A stretch of DNA of 64,000 nucleotides, taken from assembly GCA_030015575.1 (NCBI GenBank), contig CM057346.1:116479899-116543898 (forward strand), read 5' to 3'. Positions 45,289 to 59,145 of this stretch are shown here, one piece after another; positions within the stretch are counted from its first letter, which is position 1; every line of letters starts with the position of its first letter. The position numbers and the translations under genes were made by a program. The stretch comes from Agapanthus africanus. Taxonomy: Eukaryota; Streptophyta; Magnoliopsida; Asparagales; Amaryllidaceae. The notes under the pieces are model-generated. The model was not told the DNA's origin. It did not search any database and saw only the letters and a list, made by a program, of their open reading frames with translations.

Positions 45289-48200
45289 TGTCACGACCAA
45301 AAAGTACGGAACGTGACCGGCACTTAGATTACGAAGCGTCTAGAGGCGCCACGTGACCTAAGTAAGCCGAAGCCCAGAAATCTAAACCATAAAAGAAGAA
45401 AAGAAGAAAAGAAAATAAAACAAGTATAAAACATCAGCAAATTTTACCAAAAATTTCGGCAGAGTCTCCTCTGTAAAACTGGCCCCCAAACGGGTACAAC
45501 AAGTATAATATGAATAAACCATAAAAAGCATCCCCAAACGGGTGCTAGCTCAACGCCAACAGGCGGAGACAACCACAACAATCACAATAGTATACAACGC
45601 CAAAGGGCGAGGCTCAAATTTGTAAAGAAAACAAAAACCACCAGATCAGAATAACACATGCGCGACTCTAAGGTCGAAATAAGCAACTGGTCCAATAAAC
45701 TTATCAAGTAATACAAATATGGTTGATGGAGCTTTCTAGATACAAATGAAATAATAATAAAAAAAATACAACGGCGGTTCAGATACAAATGAACCAACCT
45801 ACCGTGCAAATCACCCGAAATGAAAATGATGTGCCAGCAACTGCCAAGGGAAACCTGTACATCGCACCTGAAAAGAATTTGGCACAACGGGGGTGAGTTG
45901 CCAACTCGTGAGTAGAAGACATCTACGAAAAGAAATCGAATGCATGACGCTATCCTAGGTCATAATAATACACTACTATATCCTAAACATCTAGTAATAG
46001 CAGGGTAATACTACGTGTAAGTACAGATAATCCGTGTTCGTGTCAGTGCTTAATATAATACTATGTCATATGAAATGAAATGCATCCACCATGAATGTAA
46101 AGTAACAAATCCTGAAATCCAGATATACATGAATAAGAACTCTTTAGCTATTATCATAGTAAAGTGTGTATAAGCATCTGAAATCTCAACAATGAAATCC
46201 ATAGAAATCCGTGTCAAGTATCGACACAACACATGTAATCTCAAGTCTCAATATGTCGGGCTCCGTCAGTCCGGATCGGCCCATATCATCAAATCCCACG
46301 ACAACGGTCGGTATCCTCCGGATATCCGCCGCGCCAGACATCACCGGTAGGTAGCCTTCCCCTGCCAGGCTCATCGTCTACAACTCGATCTTCTTGCCCC
46401 GGGGTACCATACCGGGCCCACCATGTACCCGAGACGGTTCATCCACTCCTCGAATCGGGTCTCGAAATCCATCAGAAAACATGAAATACTCATGGTGGAC
46501 GACACATACATCACGAGAAAACCGCATCTTATTTTAAAAAGAGAAGAGGAGAGAGAGAGAAGTTTTTATATATATTCTTGCGGTTTTCCCCAAAAATCCA
46601 GAAATCTCACAGAAATCCAAATCTCAAAATCATGAGTAGTATATGATAAATGTCGGCATATGCTCATAATACTGTGCGATAACATGAAAATATGAATGCA
46701 GGAATGTCTAAGTTATGAATATCATGTCTATACTAACATCAGAGAGTAATCACAATATTATATCGGTTTAGTTGTTAACTGATTCTATCAACAAAATATA
46801 ATATGATCTAAAGTGTACGTGACATAGCAATTACCGATGATGATGTGTGTGAGCCGGCAAATAAGTGTGCGTGGAATATGCGCATCATCGGTAATGGTGC
46901 TGGTGTCCTAACCGGTAAAGTTTATATTGATTATAGCAACATATAAAAGAGCATGCACCATGATGATTATAGTATGAATGTAAATGCAGGTGTGCATCAT
47001 CCACTGTGTGAGTCGAACCTAAACCAGTATCCATCTAACATCCTAAGGAACTAAACCTAATAGACTAGTCAGTAGGAAACTAGAGTCTACCTAAGGTCTG
47101 AATCATTATCTCCAATAGTCGGCGATTCCGCCTCAATAGCATCACGTACGTAGTACGGCTTCCTCGAATCAAGAGTGCGGATCAATCACCAAATCTAAGC
47201 CTCGTACGGCATCCCAATATCGGGGTACGGTCAAGTATCCCCTAGGTGTCCCTTCATTCGTATAATGTCAAATGTATCTTATTGTGATTAAGTTATACTT
47301 ATATGATATCGACATCAGGTCACACCAATATAATGTCGTAATCAAGTTATACATATATCATATAGTGATCAGTCACAAGTTACAGTCCGGGTACTAATCT
47401 AGCGTCCCATGTACATCAATATCACCACCACTCCTTATAACTTATATGATCATGTTCATTATCTCATTTTCTAATGATCCGCTAACACTCAATACGACTG
47501 TATAGTCAAGAATCACGGCATCAAGCTAGTTATACTGTTTCATCATATCTCGGATATCATATCACATCAATGAAGTACCTATACGTGTTGTACATGTATG
47601 TATATACCTATACCTAGTTCTACATATATCCACATACACGCACCCCATGTCGAGTTTCAGTGTGTGCGTGGGTGTGTTTCTATCTGAAACCTACGAACCC
47701 CCTTCCAAGGTACTCATCCTATGATTTGGCTTTCCTAAATCGGTCTAATCCAGCCTAGAGTCAATACTAGAGTCCTACTAGGGTCACGTCTGGTTTCCTA
47801 ATGTCAATAAGTACTAATCCTATTCTACGTTGCGGGGGTGCTAAACGCCATCCGCCCGACTTCCCCCCGTAGATATGCATCTACTCACCTGGTCCATGTC
47901 TGCCGACGACGGTGTCGCGATCCTCCTCTTCATCGCCCGTAGTCCACTTGAAGGGTACCTAAACGCAAACATATAAATAACATCGTAAACCGAATCACAT
48001 ACAAAAGTCAAACGATACAAGGAACAAGCATAGGTTAAAACCTATGTCTCGTCCACGCAAAAGCACCAAACACCGCTCGATATCGGTGTACAAACGCCGA
48101 CTGATCGAGGTAGAAACCAATAAACAACCCGCAGTTTCAAAACCCATTACTTATAATATTAAACTTGGTTCAAATCATCGAAACCTTAAGATCGATCAAA

Positions 48201-49816
48201 TCATCCAATTCCGAAAACCTTGAAAATGTCAATTCACCGTTTTACTTCAAAACTTGACGTTTAACGAAACTAATGGTCATAATATTCATTAAATAACATA
48301 ACTAAGTTACAGAAACCATTATCATATTTTTATTACACTAATTTATATTAAGAATAAATTTCTAGTTTGCAATTTTATCAATTTTCCACAACTTACAAGC
48401 AAAATTCCACAATTCCACAACAACACTTGATTTTGTATGAATTAATATATCAAACTACAATTTACAATGATAATGATATAATGAAACCTTAATTTATATT
48501 TTAAATCTCATTTATTTAATAATTTCCAAAAACTAGTTAGCAAAAATAGCAATTTTTATCAAAATTTATCAATTATCAATAATACTAGTAACTAAACTAA
48601 GTTTTTCCATTCCTTTAACATGTCAATATCCTCATTTAAACAACAATCTATTGTTACAAACATTCATTGGAATTTATCTCACCAATATATAAAATATATA
48701 GAAATCTAGTTTGCTAAAAATGGTTTAATTTAACCATTTTGGATAAACAATTTACAATCTATCCTCCATACAAGAATCTCCACTTCTAAAAATGTTAAAC
48801 TAGTTATAATAACCGCAATTAATTAATAAAAATCATAACCTTATTTTACAACCCTAACTTGAATTTTTAAAACTTAGAAATAGAATTAATTCATTAAATC
48901 GATTTATGCTAGAATGAAACATTAATTAACAATAATTCAAAAGAACAAGATTTATACCTTCACACAAGAAATCCAAACATGAAAATGAGCCTCAAAAATA
49001 CATGCTTTCCCACTCCAAATTCCATATGAAAATGAGCAAAGAATGAAGGATAGGAAATAAATAGGTATTTTGTGGATTTTTAATTGAATTTTGATGTATT
49101 TTTGATGGATTTTAGCAACAAAAGAAGAGAGGGAAATGGGGGGCTGCCTAGAGGAGGAGGCCGGCCATTGTTTAGGAGAAGAGGGAGAAAAAGAAATGAG
49201 TCATGAATCATGTAGAAACTTCCTCCAAATATCATCATCTTTATGTCTTTTCAACCTTTATGCATTTTCCTTTTCTTTTCTTTTCAAAAAAACAAATTTC
49301 TAGAAGGCACTTGAAGAATGAAGTGAGAGGGGCTGCCAAGATCAGCCAAAAATAGTGTGAGGGAGTAAAATATAGTGTGGTTTTGTTTGGGAAAAGATAA
49401 AAGTTAAACCGCACTCCGTTTGCACTAATTTCACCGAAAAAAAAGCCTTTTTCTTCGATATTTTCTATCACCGGATAACAACCCTATTTCAATTCAAAAA
49501 CCACATGATAAAATTTTGCTTAATGTATAATGATGCACAAAATTTGTTTGAACTCATTCCAGTTTGTAATTTTCCTGAATTAAATGTATTAGTGACGGCT
49601 TAAAATAATATTAAAATAATTAATTTCGAAAAAAATTTCAGAAATTTTGAAATCTCACCAGTGGCTCAATAAACACCAAATACTAACAATTACATAATTA
49701 GAATATTTATATTTAATTTTAAAATAAAGATATTTGTATTTTGACTTTTTACAGAAAACCCCCTTATTTTGCCGATTTTTCCGAAATTTCACCAAAACGA
49801 TTTTCACAATGTTACA
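45289..49816 (-). repeat. LARD 3' LTR
   Basis: Bounded by tgtcacgacc and tgttaca on the plus strand. It contains the gagttgccaactc block (45895-45907) and the inverted pair attaccgatgatg/catcatcggtaat (46830-46842, 46883-46895), both shared with S1. The AT-rich end has no ORF. No gene was seen in 4.5 kb. Confidence 0.95.
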
Positions 49817-50296
49817 ATCTTCCCCCCTTAAAGAAATTCGGTCCCCGAATTTAAATTAAAACTCCCCCTCCAAATACTAAAACATTTATCAAAATACTCA
49901 AATCGTCGGGGCTCCGAAATCATCAATACATAACTAAAATCAACCCCGTCAAGCATAACGCAATCATCGGAGTTACGGCGAAGATAAAATATCAGACCCA
50001 ATACGAAAACCAACATAATATATATCAAAACTATAACTTATATATATATAGTGTGCATCATAGTGAAACCGTACAAATATCCGGCTAAGGAAATATGCAA
50101 ACCCCTTTTTGAAAATTGCCGTGTGATGCACGTGTCACGGCATAAGTAGCGGACGTTTATTTTAAAAAAATAACTATATATATATATCTTTTATTTAACA
50201 TACACGTCCCGCCTGGTTACTAAATCAAATAATAATCATTATGAAAATATACTGCTCAAACTGAAATCAATTCCAATCACATCAATAAAATGTCAT

Positions 50297-50691
50297 GTGC
50301 GTCCGGTGCGCACTGAAATCGAAACCAAATGCAGAAACCATGAATACCCACAAAACAAAACTAAGTGCAACTGGTGTGCACCAAAAACATCTGTCAAGTG
50401 CAACGGGCGTGCACGACTCAAAATCAGGTGCATCTAATCTGCACAAAACCCCGATTTAGTGCATCTGGTGTGCACAAAATCGCATCAAGTGCGTCAAGTA
50501 CGCGCAAGACTCCTAATCAGGTGCACATGGAGCACGAAAACATACATCGAACATCAGACTCGAATCACAGCACAAAAATGCATGAAAACTAGGTCGAAAC
50601 ATATGTCAAAATCATGTGTAACCCCTATGCACGAAGTCAAATCAAAAATCTCAATATATATAAAACCAAATCAAGTGTACTGGGTGTGTAC
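50297..50691. repeat. Periodic 17-bp inverted repeats, about eight copies
   Basis: Units such as gtgcaactggtgtgcac start at 50297, 50365, 50398, 50428, 50459, 50489, 50521 (15 bp) and 50675. The six from 50365 to 50521 are 30-33 bp apart. Most have arms gtgca/tgcac; the first has gtgcg/cgcac, a paired change. They could form serial small hairpins in RNA or cruciform-like DNA sites. Confidence 0.7.
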
Positions 50692-51615
50692 TAAACAACA
50701 TCAATACAACTGGTATATGAAACACAACTAGAATGTAATGAAGGTACACACATGAAATACCAATCGTAAAACGAATTCCTCAAAATGCCAAAATCCAATA
50801 ACAGAAAATATGGAATTCAAATCACTAAATCACAATCGTAAACACTATCGTCAATGTGTGCCTCTTTCCTTTGATGTCGACTGCTTCAAACTCGTTCTTT
50901 CATAGGTGTGCTAACTGCGCTACCAACGGCAATACTCGTGTCTAGAGCCTCCACATAGTCGATCCCTTCACTTGATATCCGGACTACATTAAACTTTTCG
51001 ATCGATCCATCAAAATTCCATAATTCCCCGAGAGCTCAAAACTCAAGTACAGTTTAAAAATATCCGGTACATACCCCAGCATCGATGATCCAGCTGTAGA
51101 AGGGCAAACCCAAGCCTCACTAATGGCACAGCGGAACTTCCGTAAACCCTAAGGTTCAAGGGCGTTCTCGTGGTCATTATGTCGAGTTAGGGTTTCATTC
51201 TTCTAGAGGGTCCATCGAAATACCTGCATGTTCTTCCGAATACTTTAAACTTAGAAAAAATGGTTTTCTGATAATCGTTCGAACCCCTTTAACTTCATCC
51301 GGACGGCATGTGAATACCCTTCGTCCGCACGCTAAGCAATGCTTCAATCCTCAAGAATAGCCCATACTCTAATGGTTATCGCATTCGAGCCGCAGCTCCC
51401 TCTGCCAGTGGTAATAGAACCCGCCGTCCAACATTGACGAAGATAGATCAAAAGAACGAATGGAATACGGTACAAACAATGTAAATCCTAGGGCTCCTTA
51501 AGCAGAGTGGCGTATCGTAAGTATGCCGCGGACCATACCCACGGTACGTTACTCTACCTAATCGCCTGCTCCATCAACCAAGGGTCACCTAGACTTATAC
51601 AGGGTTAAACCTAGC

Positions 51616-51627
51616 GCTCTGATACCA
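51616..51627 (-). other. LARD primer-binding site
   Basis: The reverse complement is tggtatcagagc, exact, four bases inside the LTR (aagt spacer as in G1). Confidence 0.93.
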
Positions 51628-51631
51628 ACTT

Positions 51632-54600
51632 TGTCACGACCCGAAAGTACGTAACGTGACCGGCACTTAGATTACGAAGCGTCTAGAGGCGCCACGTGAC
51701 CTAAGTAAGCCGAAGCCCAGAAATCTAAACCATAAAAGAAGAAAAGAAGAAAAGAAAATAAAACAAGTATAAAACATCAGCAAATTTTACCAAAAATTTC
51801 GGCAGAGTCTCCTCTGTAAAACTGGCCCCCAAACGGGTACAACAAGTATAATATGAATAAACCATAAAAAGCATCCCCAAACGGGTGCTAGCTCAACGCC
51901 AACAGGCGGAGACAACCACAACAATCACAATAGTATACAACGCCAAAGGGCGAGGCTCAAATTTGTAAAGAAAACAAAAACCACCAGATCAGAATAACAC
52001 ATGCGCGACTCTAAGGTCGAAATAAGCAACTGGTCCAATAAACTTATCAAGTAATACAAATATGGTTGATGGAGCTTTCTAGATACAAATGAAATAATAA
52101 TAAAAAAAAATACAACGGCGGTTCAGATACAAATGAACCAACCTACCGTGCAAATCACCCGAAATGAAAATGATGTGCCAGCAACTGCCAAGGGAAACCT
52201 GTACATCGCACCTGAAAAGAATTTGGCACAACGGGGGTGAGTTGCCAACTCGTGAGTAGAAGACATCTACGAAAAGAAATCGAATGCATGACGCTATCCT
52301 AGGTCATAATAATACACTACTATATCCTAAACATCTAGTAATAGCAGGGTAATACTACGTGTAAGTACAGATAATCCGTGTTCGTGTCAGTGCTTAATAT
52401 AATACTATGTCATATGAAATGAAATGCATCCACCATGAATGTAAAGTAACAAATCCTGAAATCCAGATATACATGAATAAGAACTCTTTAGCTATTATCA
52501 TAGTAAAGTGTGTATAAGCATCTGAAATCTCAACAATGAAATCCATAGAAATCCGTGTCAAGTATCGACACAACACATGTAATCTCAAGTCTCAATATGT
52601 CGGGCTCCGTCAGTCCGGATCGGCCCATATCATCAAATCCCACGACAACGGTCGGTATCCTCCGGATATCCGCCGCGCCAGACATCACCGGTAGGTAGCC
52701 TTCCCCTGCCAGGCTCATCGTCTACAACTCGATCTTCTTGCCTCGGGGTACCATACCGGGCCCACCATGTACCCGAGACGGTTCATCCACTCCTCGAATC
52801 GGGTCTCGAAATCCATCAGAAAACATGAAATACTCATGGTGGACGACACATACATCACGAGAAAACCGCATCTTATTTTAAAAAGAGAAGAGGAGAGAGA
52901 GAGAAGTTTTTATATATATTCTTGCGGTTTTCCCCAAAAATCCAGAAATCTCACAGAAATCCAAATCTCAAAATCATGAGTAGTATATGATAAATGTCGG
53001 CATATGCTCATAATACTGTGCGATAACATGAAAATATGAATGCAGGAATGTCTAAGTTATGAATATCATGTCTATACTAACATCAGAGAGTAATCACAAT
53101 ATTATATCGGTTTAGTTGTTAACTGATTCTATCAACAAAATATAATATGATCTAAAGTGTACGTGACATAGCAATTACCGATGATGATGTGTGTGAGCCG
53201 GCAAATAAGTGTGCGTGGAATATGCGCATCATCGGTAATGGTGCTGGTGTCCTAACCGGTAAAGTTTATATTGATTATAGCAACATATAAAAGAGCATGC
53301 ACCATGATGATTATAGTATGAATGTAAATGCAGGTGTGCATCATCCACTGTGTGAGTCGAACCTAAACCAGTATCCATCTAACATCCTAAGGAACTAAAC
53401 CTAATAGACTAGTCAGTAGGAAACTAGAGTCTACCTAAGGTCTGAATCATTATCTCCAATAGTCGGCGATTCCGCCTCAATAGCATCACGTACGTAGTAC
53501 GGCTTCCTCGAATCAAGAGTGCGGATCAATCACCAAATCTAAGCCTCGTACGGCATCCCAATATCGGGGTACGGTCAAGTATCCCCTAGGTGTCCCTTCA
53601 TTCGTATAATGTCAAATGTATCTTATTGTGATTAAGTTATACTTATATGATATCGACATCAGGTCACACCAATATAATGTCGTAATCAAGTTATACATAT
53701 ATCATATAGTGATCAGTCACAAGTTACAGTCCGGGTACTATTCTAGCGTCCCATGTACATCAATATCACCACCACTCCTTATAACTTATATGATCATGTT
53801 CATTATCTCATTTTCTAATGATCCGCTAACACTCAATACGACTGTATAGTCAAGAATCACGGCATCAAGCCAGTTATACTATTTCATCATATCTCGGATA
53901 TCATATCACATCAATGAAGTACCTATACGTGTTGTACATGTATGTATATACCTATACCTAGTTCTACATATATCCACATACACGCACCCCATGTCGAGTT
54001 TCAGTGTGTGCGTGGGTGTGTTTCTATCTGAAACCTACGAACCCCCTTCCAAGGTACTCATCCTATGATTTGGCTTTCCTAAATCGGTCTAATCCAGCCT
54101 AGAGTCAATACTAGAGTCCTACTAGGGTCACGTCTGGTTTCCTAATGTCAATAAGTACTAATCCTATTCTACGTTGCGGGGGTGCTAAACGCCATCCGCC
54201 CGACTTCCCCCCGTAGATATGCATCTACTCACCTGGTCCATGTCTGCCGACGACGGTGTCGCGATCCTCCTCTTCATCGCCCGTAGTCCACTTGAAGGGT
54301 ACCTAAACGCAAACATATAAATAACATCGTAAACCGAATCACATACAAAAGTCAAACGATACAAGGAACAAGCATAGGTTAAAACCTATGTCTCGTCCAC
54401 GCAAAAGCACCAAACACCGCTCGATATCGGTGTACAAACGCCGACTGATCGAGGTAGAAACCAATAAACAACCCGCAGTTTCAAAACCCATTACTTATAA
54501 TATTAAACTTGGTTCAAATCATCGAAACCCTAAGATCGATCAAATCATCCAATTCCGAAAACCTTGAAAATGTCAATTCACCGTTTTACTTCAAAACTTG

Positions 54601-56158
54601 ACGTTTAACGAAACTAATGGTCATAATATTCATTAAATAACATAACTAAGTTACAGAAACCATTATCATATTTTTATTACACTAATTTATATTAAGAATA
54701 AATTTCTAGTTTGCAATTTTATCAATTTTCCACAACTTACAAGCAAAATTCCACAATTCCACAACAACACTTGATTTTGTATGAATTAATATATCAAACT
54801 ACAATTTACAATGATAATGATATAATGAAACCTTAATTTATATTTTAAATCTCATTTATTTAATAATTTCCAAAAACTAGTTAGCAAAAATAGCAATTTT
54901 TATCAAAATTTATCAATTATCAATAATACTAGTAACTAAACTAAGTTTTTCCATTCCTTTAACATGTCAATATCCTCATTTAAACAACAATCTATTGTTA
55001 CAAACATTCATTGGAATTTATCTCACCAATATATAAAATATATAGAAATCTAGTTTGCTAAAAATGGTTTAATTTAACCATTTTGGATAAACAATTTACA
55101 ATCTATCCTCCATACAAGAATCTCCACTTCTAAAAATGTTAAACTAGTTATAATAACCGCAATTAATTAATAAAAATCATAACCTTATTTTACAACCCTA
55201 ACTTGAATTTTTAAAACTTAGAAATAGAATTAATTCATTAAATCGATTTATGCTAGAATGAAACATTAATTAACAATAATTCAAAAGAACAAGATTTATA
55301 CCTTCACACAAGAAATCCAAACATGAAAATGAGCCTCAAAAATACATGCTTTCCCACTCCAAATTCCATATGAAAATGAGCAAAGAATGAAGGATAGGAA
55401 ATAAATAGGTATTTTGTGGATTTTTAATTGAATTTTGATGTATTTTTGATGGATTTTAGCAACAAAAGAAGAGAGGGAAATGGAGGGCTGCCTAGAGGAG
55501 GAGGCCGGCCATTGTTTAGGAGAAGAGGGAGAAAAAGAAATGAGTCATGAATCATGTAGAAACTTCCTCCAAATATCATCATCTTTATGTCTTTTCAACC
55601 TTTATGCATTTTCCTTTTCTTTTCTTTTCAAAAAAACAAATTTCTAGAAGGCACTTGAAGAATGAAGTGAGAGGGGCTGCCAAGATCAGCCAAAAATAGT
55701 GTGAGGGAGTAAAATATAGTGTGGTTTTGTTTGGGAAAAGATAAAAGTTAAACCGCACTCCGTTTGCACTAATTTCACCGAAAAAAAGCCTTTTTCTTCG
55801 ATATTTTCTATCACCGGATAACAACCCTATTTCAATTCAAAACCACATGATAAAATTTTGCTTAATGTATAATGATGCACAAAATTTGTTTGAACTCATT
55901 CCAGTTTGTAATTTTCCTGAATTAAATGTATTAGTGACGGCTTAAAATAATATTAAAATAATTAATTTCGAAAAAAATTTCAGAAATTTTGAAATCTCAC
56001 CAGTGGCTCAATAAACACCAAATACTAACAATTACATAATTAGAATATTTATATTTAATTTTAAAATAAAGATATTTGTATTTTGACTTTTTACAGAAAA
56101 CCCCCTTATTTTGCCGATTTTTCCGAAATTTCACCAAAACGATTTTCACAATGTTACA
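51632..56158 (-). repeat. LARD 5' LTR
   Basis: 4527 bp, nearly identical to 45289-49816, with only about twelve differences seen (for example cttgcctcgg vs cttgccccgg, tggaggg vs tgggggg). The apparent ORFs duplicate those of the other LTR and have no known domain. Confidence 0.95.
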
Positions 56159-56454
56159 GAGAGACTTCAAGGTGGATCATCTTTGAACATGAAGACGACG
56201 AGCAAGCTCGATCCTTTCATCAAGTGGAGTCAAAGAAGAGTTCTAGGGACTACTACTTGGAGCTTTAGAAGTAAAGGACTTGACTACAAAGGTTATAGAC
56301 TCTCTTCACTTAGATTAGAACCTTGTTTGCTAACTATAAAACCCTAATTCTCTAGTTCGATTCTTGTTTAGTATACACAGACCTCTAGTTTTTTTTAAAA
56401 ATTGTATACTTGATGCTCATATAAACCTAGTAGAGGTGCTAAGACATACTTTCA
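56159..56454 (+). repeat. C3 5' LTR, right part
   Basis: The first five bases (gagag) are the LARD target copy; the LTR text resumes with acttcaaggtggatcatc. It ends ctttca at 56454, directly before the PBS. Confidence 0.9.
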
Positions 56455-56466
56455 TGGTATCAGAGC
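56455..56466 (+). other. C3 primer-binding site
   Basis: tggtatcagagc, exact initiator tRNA-Met complement, immediately after the LTR. Confidence 0.93.
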
Positions 56467-59145
56467 TAAGCTTGAGACTTAGGAGAAATCTAGACGACGT
56501 TAAAGTGTTCGATCAAAATTTTAAACACAGATTTTGGCTAGTTTCTGTCCATTTTTCAAAAGTTGATATTTTCGCAATTAAAAATATTCAGAAAATCATG
56601 CAGGTAAAACTATGGAGGCCTATGAAAAACGAGGACCTAATTCTTCTAAGTGGCCGCGGAACCGCCGCCTAGACCATGTCTTGGCCGCGGTTCCGCCGCT
56701 GACTTGATGAATTAATGCCTCGTTCTTCTTCTGCTGCTTCATGTTGACATTTTTGGTTTTCTGAAGATTTTTAATGAGGCTCAAGTGGTTGAGGTCTCTG
56801 TGAATTGGTGTTGCTTGAAATATCGATCGAAATATTTAATATCGTCTAGATAGCTTTGGATACGTGATACAATTTTTGGAATCCACATTGATTAGTTTTG
56901 CGAAAACTAGTTAACGATATGTAAATCTCGTATTTTAATCTCAAAAGATGGATTGCCACGGAGTTTGGATTTGGATCGAAACTCTGTCGTAATCTCCTAT
57001 CGTACATGAATACTTGCCGGGATACACTAGTAGACAGCCACACCCCATTGCCCCGACCAAATGACTATAAGAGAACCCTATGGCCTAAAGCATCCACTCA
57101 GGATCTCACGGCCACGGTGTTCCACCCAAGTGCACTTCGTTGACAAACTCGAGGGTGCGGCCATTTACTAAGTTTCCTGATGAGCATTCGATCTTTTAAT
57201 CGGGAATCTTGTTGAATTACCCAACTTAATTTTTGAAAAGTGTTTTCAATTCATGACTTAAATACAGGGTTTATAGGGTTAGGCATGAAATCCGGAATAT
57301 GTGATAATCCGGGTTTATGATGTCTAAAGATGATGCGGATTCTAATTATTGTAGTTTTTATTTCTTTTCTGCGACCGTAAGTGTAATATGTTGCAGTATC
57401 TCCGATCTCGTTGCTATATGACAACGACATTAGGGATACGCATATTTACTTACGTTGATGACATGTGATGTTATTGTGTTGCTATTGATATGTTATATTT
57501 GATCGTCGTGATTGAATAGCCGGAGGTTTTATGTGAGAAGAGAGTTTTTCAATTTTCATTCATGTAAATATATGTATGTAATATTCTTTTATTGGGACAG
57601 TTCCACGTTGAGGTTATTGTCTCCATTCGATGTATATTATTTACTTTTCCGCATTAGGATAGACCCAAGGCGGGGGCACAAGTAACCGGGTTCTAGAGTC
57701 CAGAGGGAGGCCATCTCGAGGAGTCGAGACCGGTCTCTTAACTCTAGAATTGGCAGGGTTTCTTGCCGCTTTCATAGGGGTCTGGGGATGTGGGCTTGGC
57801 TATTCATCACGACCGCGGAATTCGTGTTTTTCATTACTAGCTTAATCTAAAACACGGACCTCCTAGTATATCCTATATTTCATATATCTGCTTCTGCTGT
57901 TTCTGTGATGTGATGTGATCATATAACTGCGTGAGACGAATGCTACTTATATATATGATATACTAGTTGACACTATATATGTTTTGCATCCGCGCTAGTC
58001 CTGACCCCGCCCTGCCGTAAGTTAGGTAACCTTACGGTGAAGAGCCGAGTCCCTGCGGCGAATGCGGATGGCATATATGTGTGTTTTATTTTCGTTTCTT
58101 TTGTGATGTTTAGGAAACATAAATGATGGGACGTCATTAATAAGATTAATGAAAAGAAAAGAAACCCAAAAGATGTTGTAGAATTAAATTTTTCAAAAAG
58201 ATAGCTCTAGTTCTTGCTTTGCATAGCGGTATTCCATTATAAATATCCGGCACTTCATTCGATGAGGAAAGAGCCTAGATCCCTTCACCGGGAATGACCT
58301 CTTTAGCAAAACTAGTATATACTACAACCCACTCGGTTTATTTTGAAAAATACTCGATTTTTTAAAGCGGAGCTTAAACCACTCCGTTTCAAATCACTAG
58401 ATTCTACAATGATACCAAGTTCATTACGTTAAAGGTTTTCTTCAAAACCAGCCGTAACCCTCCGTAATTTCAGATATGTAGTATTTAGTATTCGTGTTGT
58501 GTTTGTTGACCTCCGTCAGGGTACAGTGTACGGTAGCTGGGTAATATTTATCTACGGCATGTTGATGCGATCGGTAGGGGCAGTCACACAGCCTTGTTGA
58601 TCTTCTTCGAGAGTTTGTGTGGGTGGGTTCGAATCGATCAAGAAATAATAGGTTAAACTTGACTAGCGGCCTATGGTTTGTTGACCTCTATCAAGATCAT
58701 AGGTCGTTAGAGGTAAAAACAGATATTGGGAATTTCAAGTGTTGAAATTTGCAATAAGATTGCATACCTTCTATGTGATAGTTAGATCCCGATACCTACT
58801 GCGAGTAAGTGTTACTCCTGGGAGAGTTTTCCACTTTACAATTAGCTAATCCAATAGGTGTCTAAGAAAGGTGTTAACGAGGTTATGGCCCTTTGGAAAC
58901 GAGGTTATTTAATTGGTTCCATGCGAAAGCATAGGGAGACTCTCTCGAAGTACCAACACCTGCCTGGCTGACCGATTGGCGAACTTGTAGGGTGTACTTA
59001 ATCCCGGATAATCTTACCTTTTAGGGTTTGAAAGAAGATTTGATAAAAACAGTGGAAGCCATCCTGATTAGATAAGATAATAACCAATCTAATCTTGCAA
59101 GAGCGCACGCTAAAGTGTTTTCTTCTCTCTCTCCAGGTAGCGACC
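56467..59145 (+). other. C3 5' leader, non-coding and structured
   Basis: Same order as C2: GC hairpin gcggaaccgc/gcggttccgc (56656-56665, 56687-56696), covarying hairpin ccgtaag/cttacgg (58015-58037), single caccgggaatgac block (near 58280), triple hairpin (58492-58705) and pyrimidine tract with cag (59120-59136). The ORF at 56364-56672 crosses the LTR end and PBS and is not a gene. Confidence 0.78.
58492..58705 (+). other. C3 triple hairpin
   Basis: Apices ttgacctccgtca, ttgatcttcttcgaga and ttgacctctatcaa. Lower stems: gtgttgtg with tacagtgt (G-U rich), cacacag with tttgtgtg, and cctatggt with atcatagg (8 bp). The middle stem cacaca/tgtgtg replaces cgtgcg-type arms of C2 with a different but paired sequence. 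Confidence 0.55.

Larger units (their letters stand above)
49817..51631 (-). other. LARD interior, non-coding, with inverted-repeat array
   Basis: PPT complement (tcttcccccctta) and the hairpin aaattcgg/ccgaattt (49834-49852) at one end, PBS complement at the other. An array of 17-bp inverted repeats covers 50297-50691. A segment near 51070-51230 resembles the copia leaders around 5730-5850 and 12000-12090 (gtagaagggcaaacc..., tctagagggtccatcg). No ORF over 100 codons is convincing. Confidence 0.8.
45289..56158 (-). mobile_element. LARD: large non-coding gypsy-type derivative, very recent
   Basis: Two LTRs of 4528 bp (45289-49816) and 4527 bp (51632-56158) flank only 1815 bp of interior (49817-51631). 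Target duplication gagag at 45284-45288 and 56159-56163 is exact. PBS (51616-51627) and PPT (49817-49829) fix the orientation as minus. There is no gag or pol. By eye the LTRs differ by nine substitutions and three single-base indels, the closest LTR pair in the window. Its LTR is similar to S1 and more distantly to G1, so it is a Ty3/gypsy derivative moved in trans. Confidence 0.93.

Noticed and set aside
50297-50691. CRISPR-like spacing of short repeats
   Set aside because: The units are imperfect 17-bp inverted repeats with variable sequence and 13-16-bp gaps inside a plant retroelement; there are no cas genes and no identical direct repeats.
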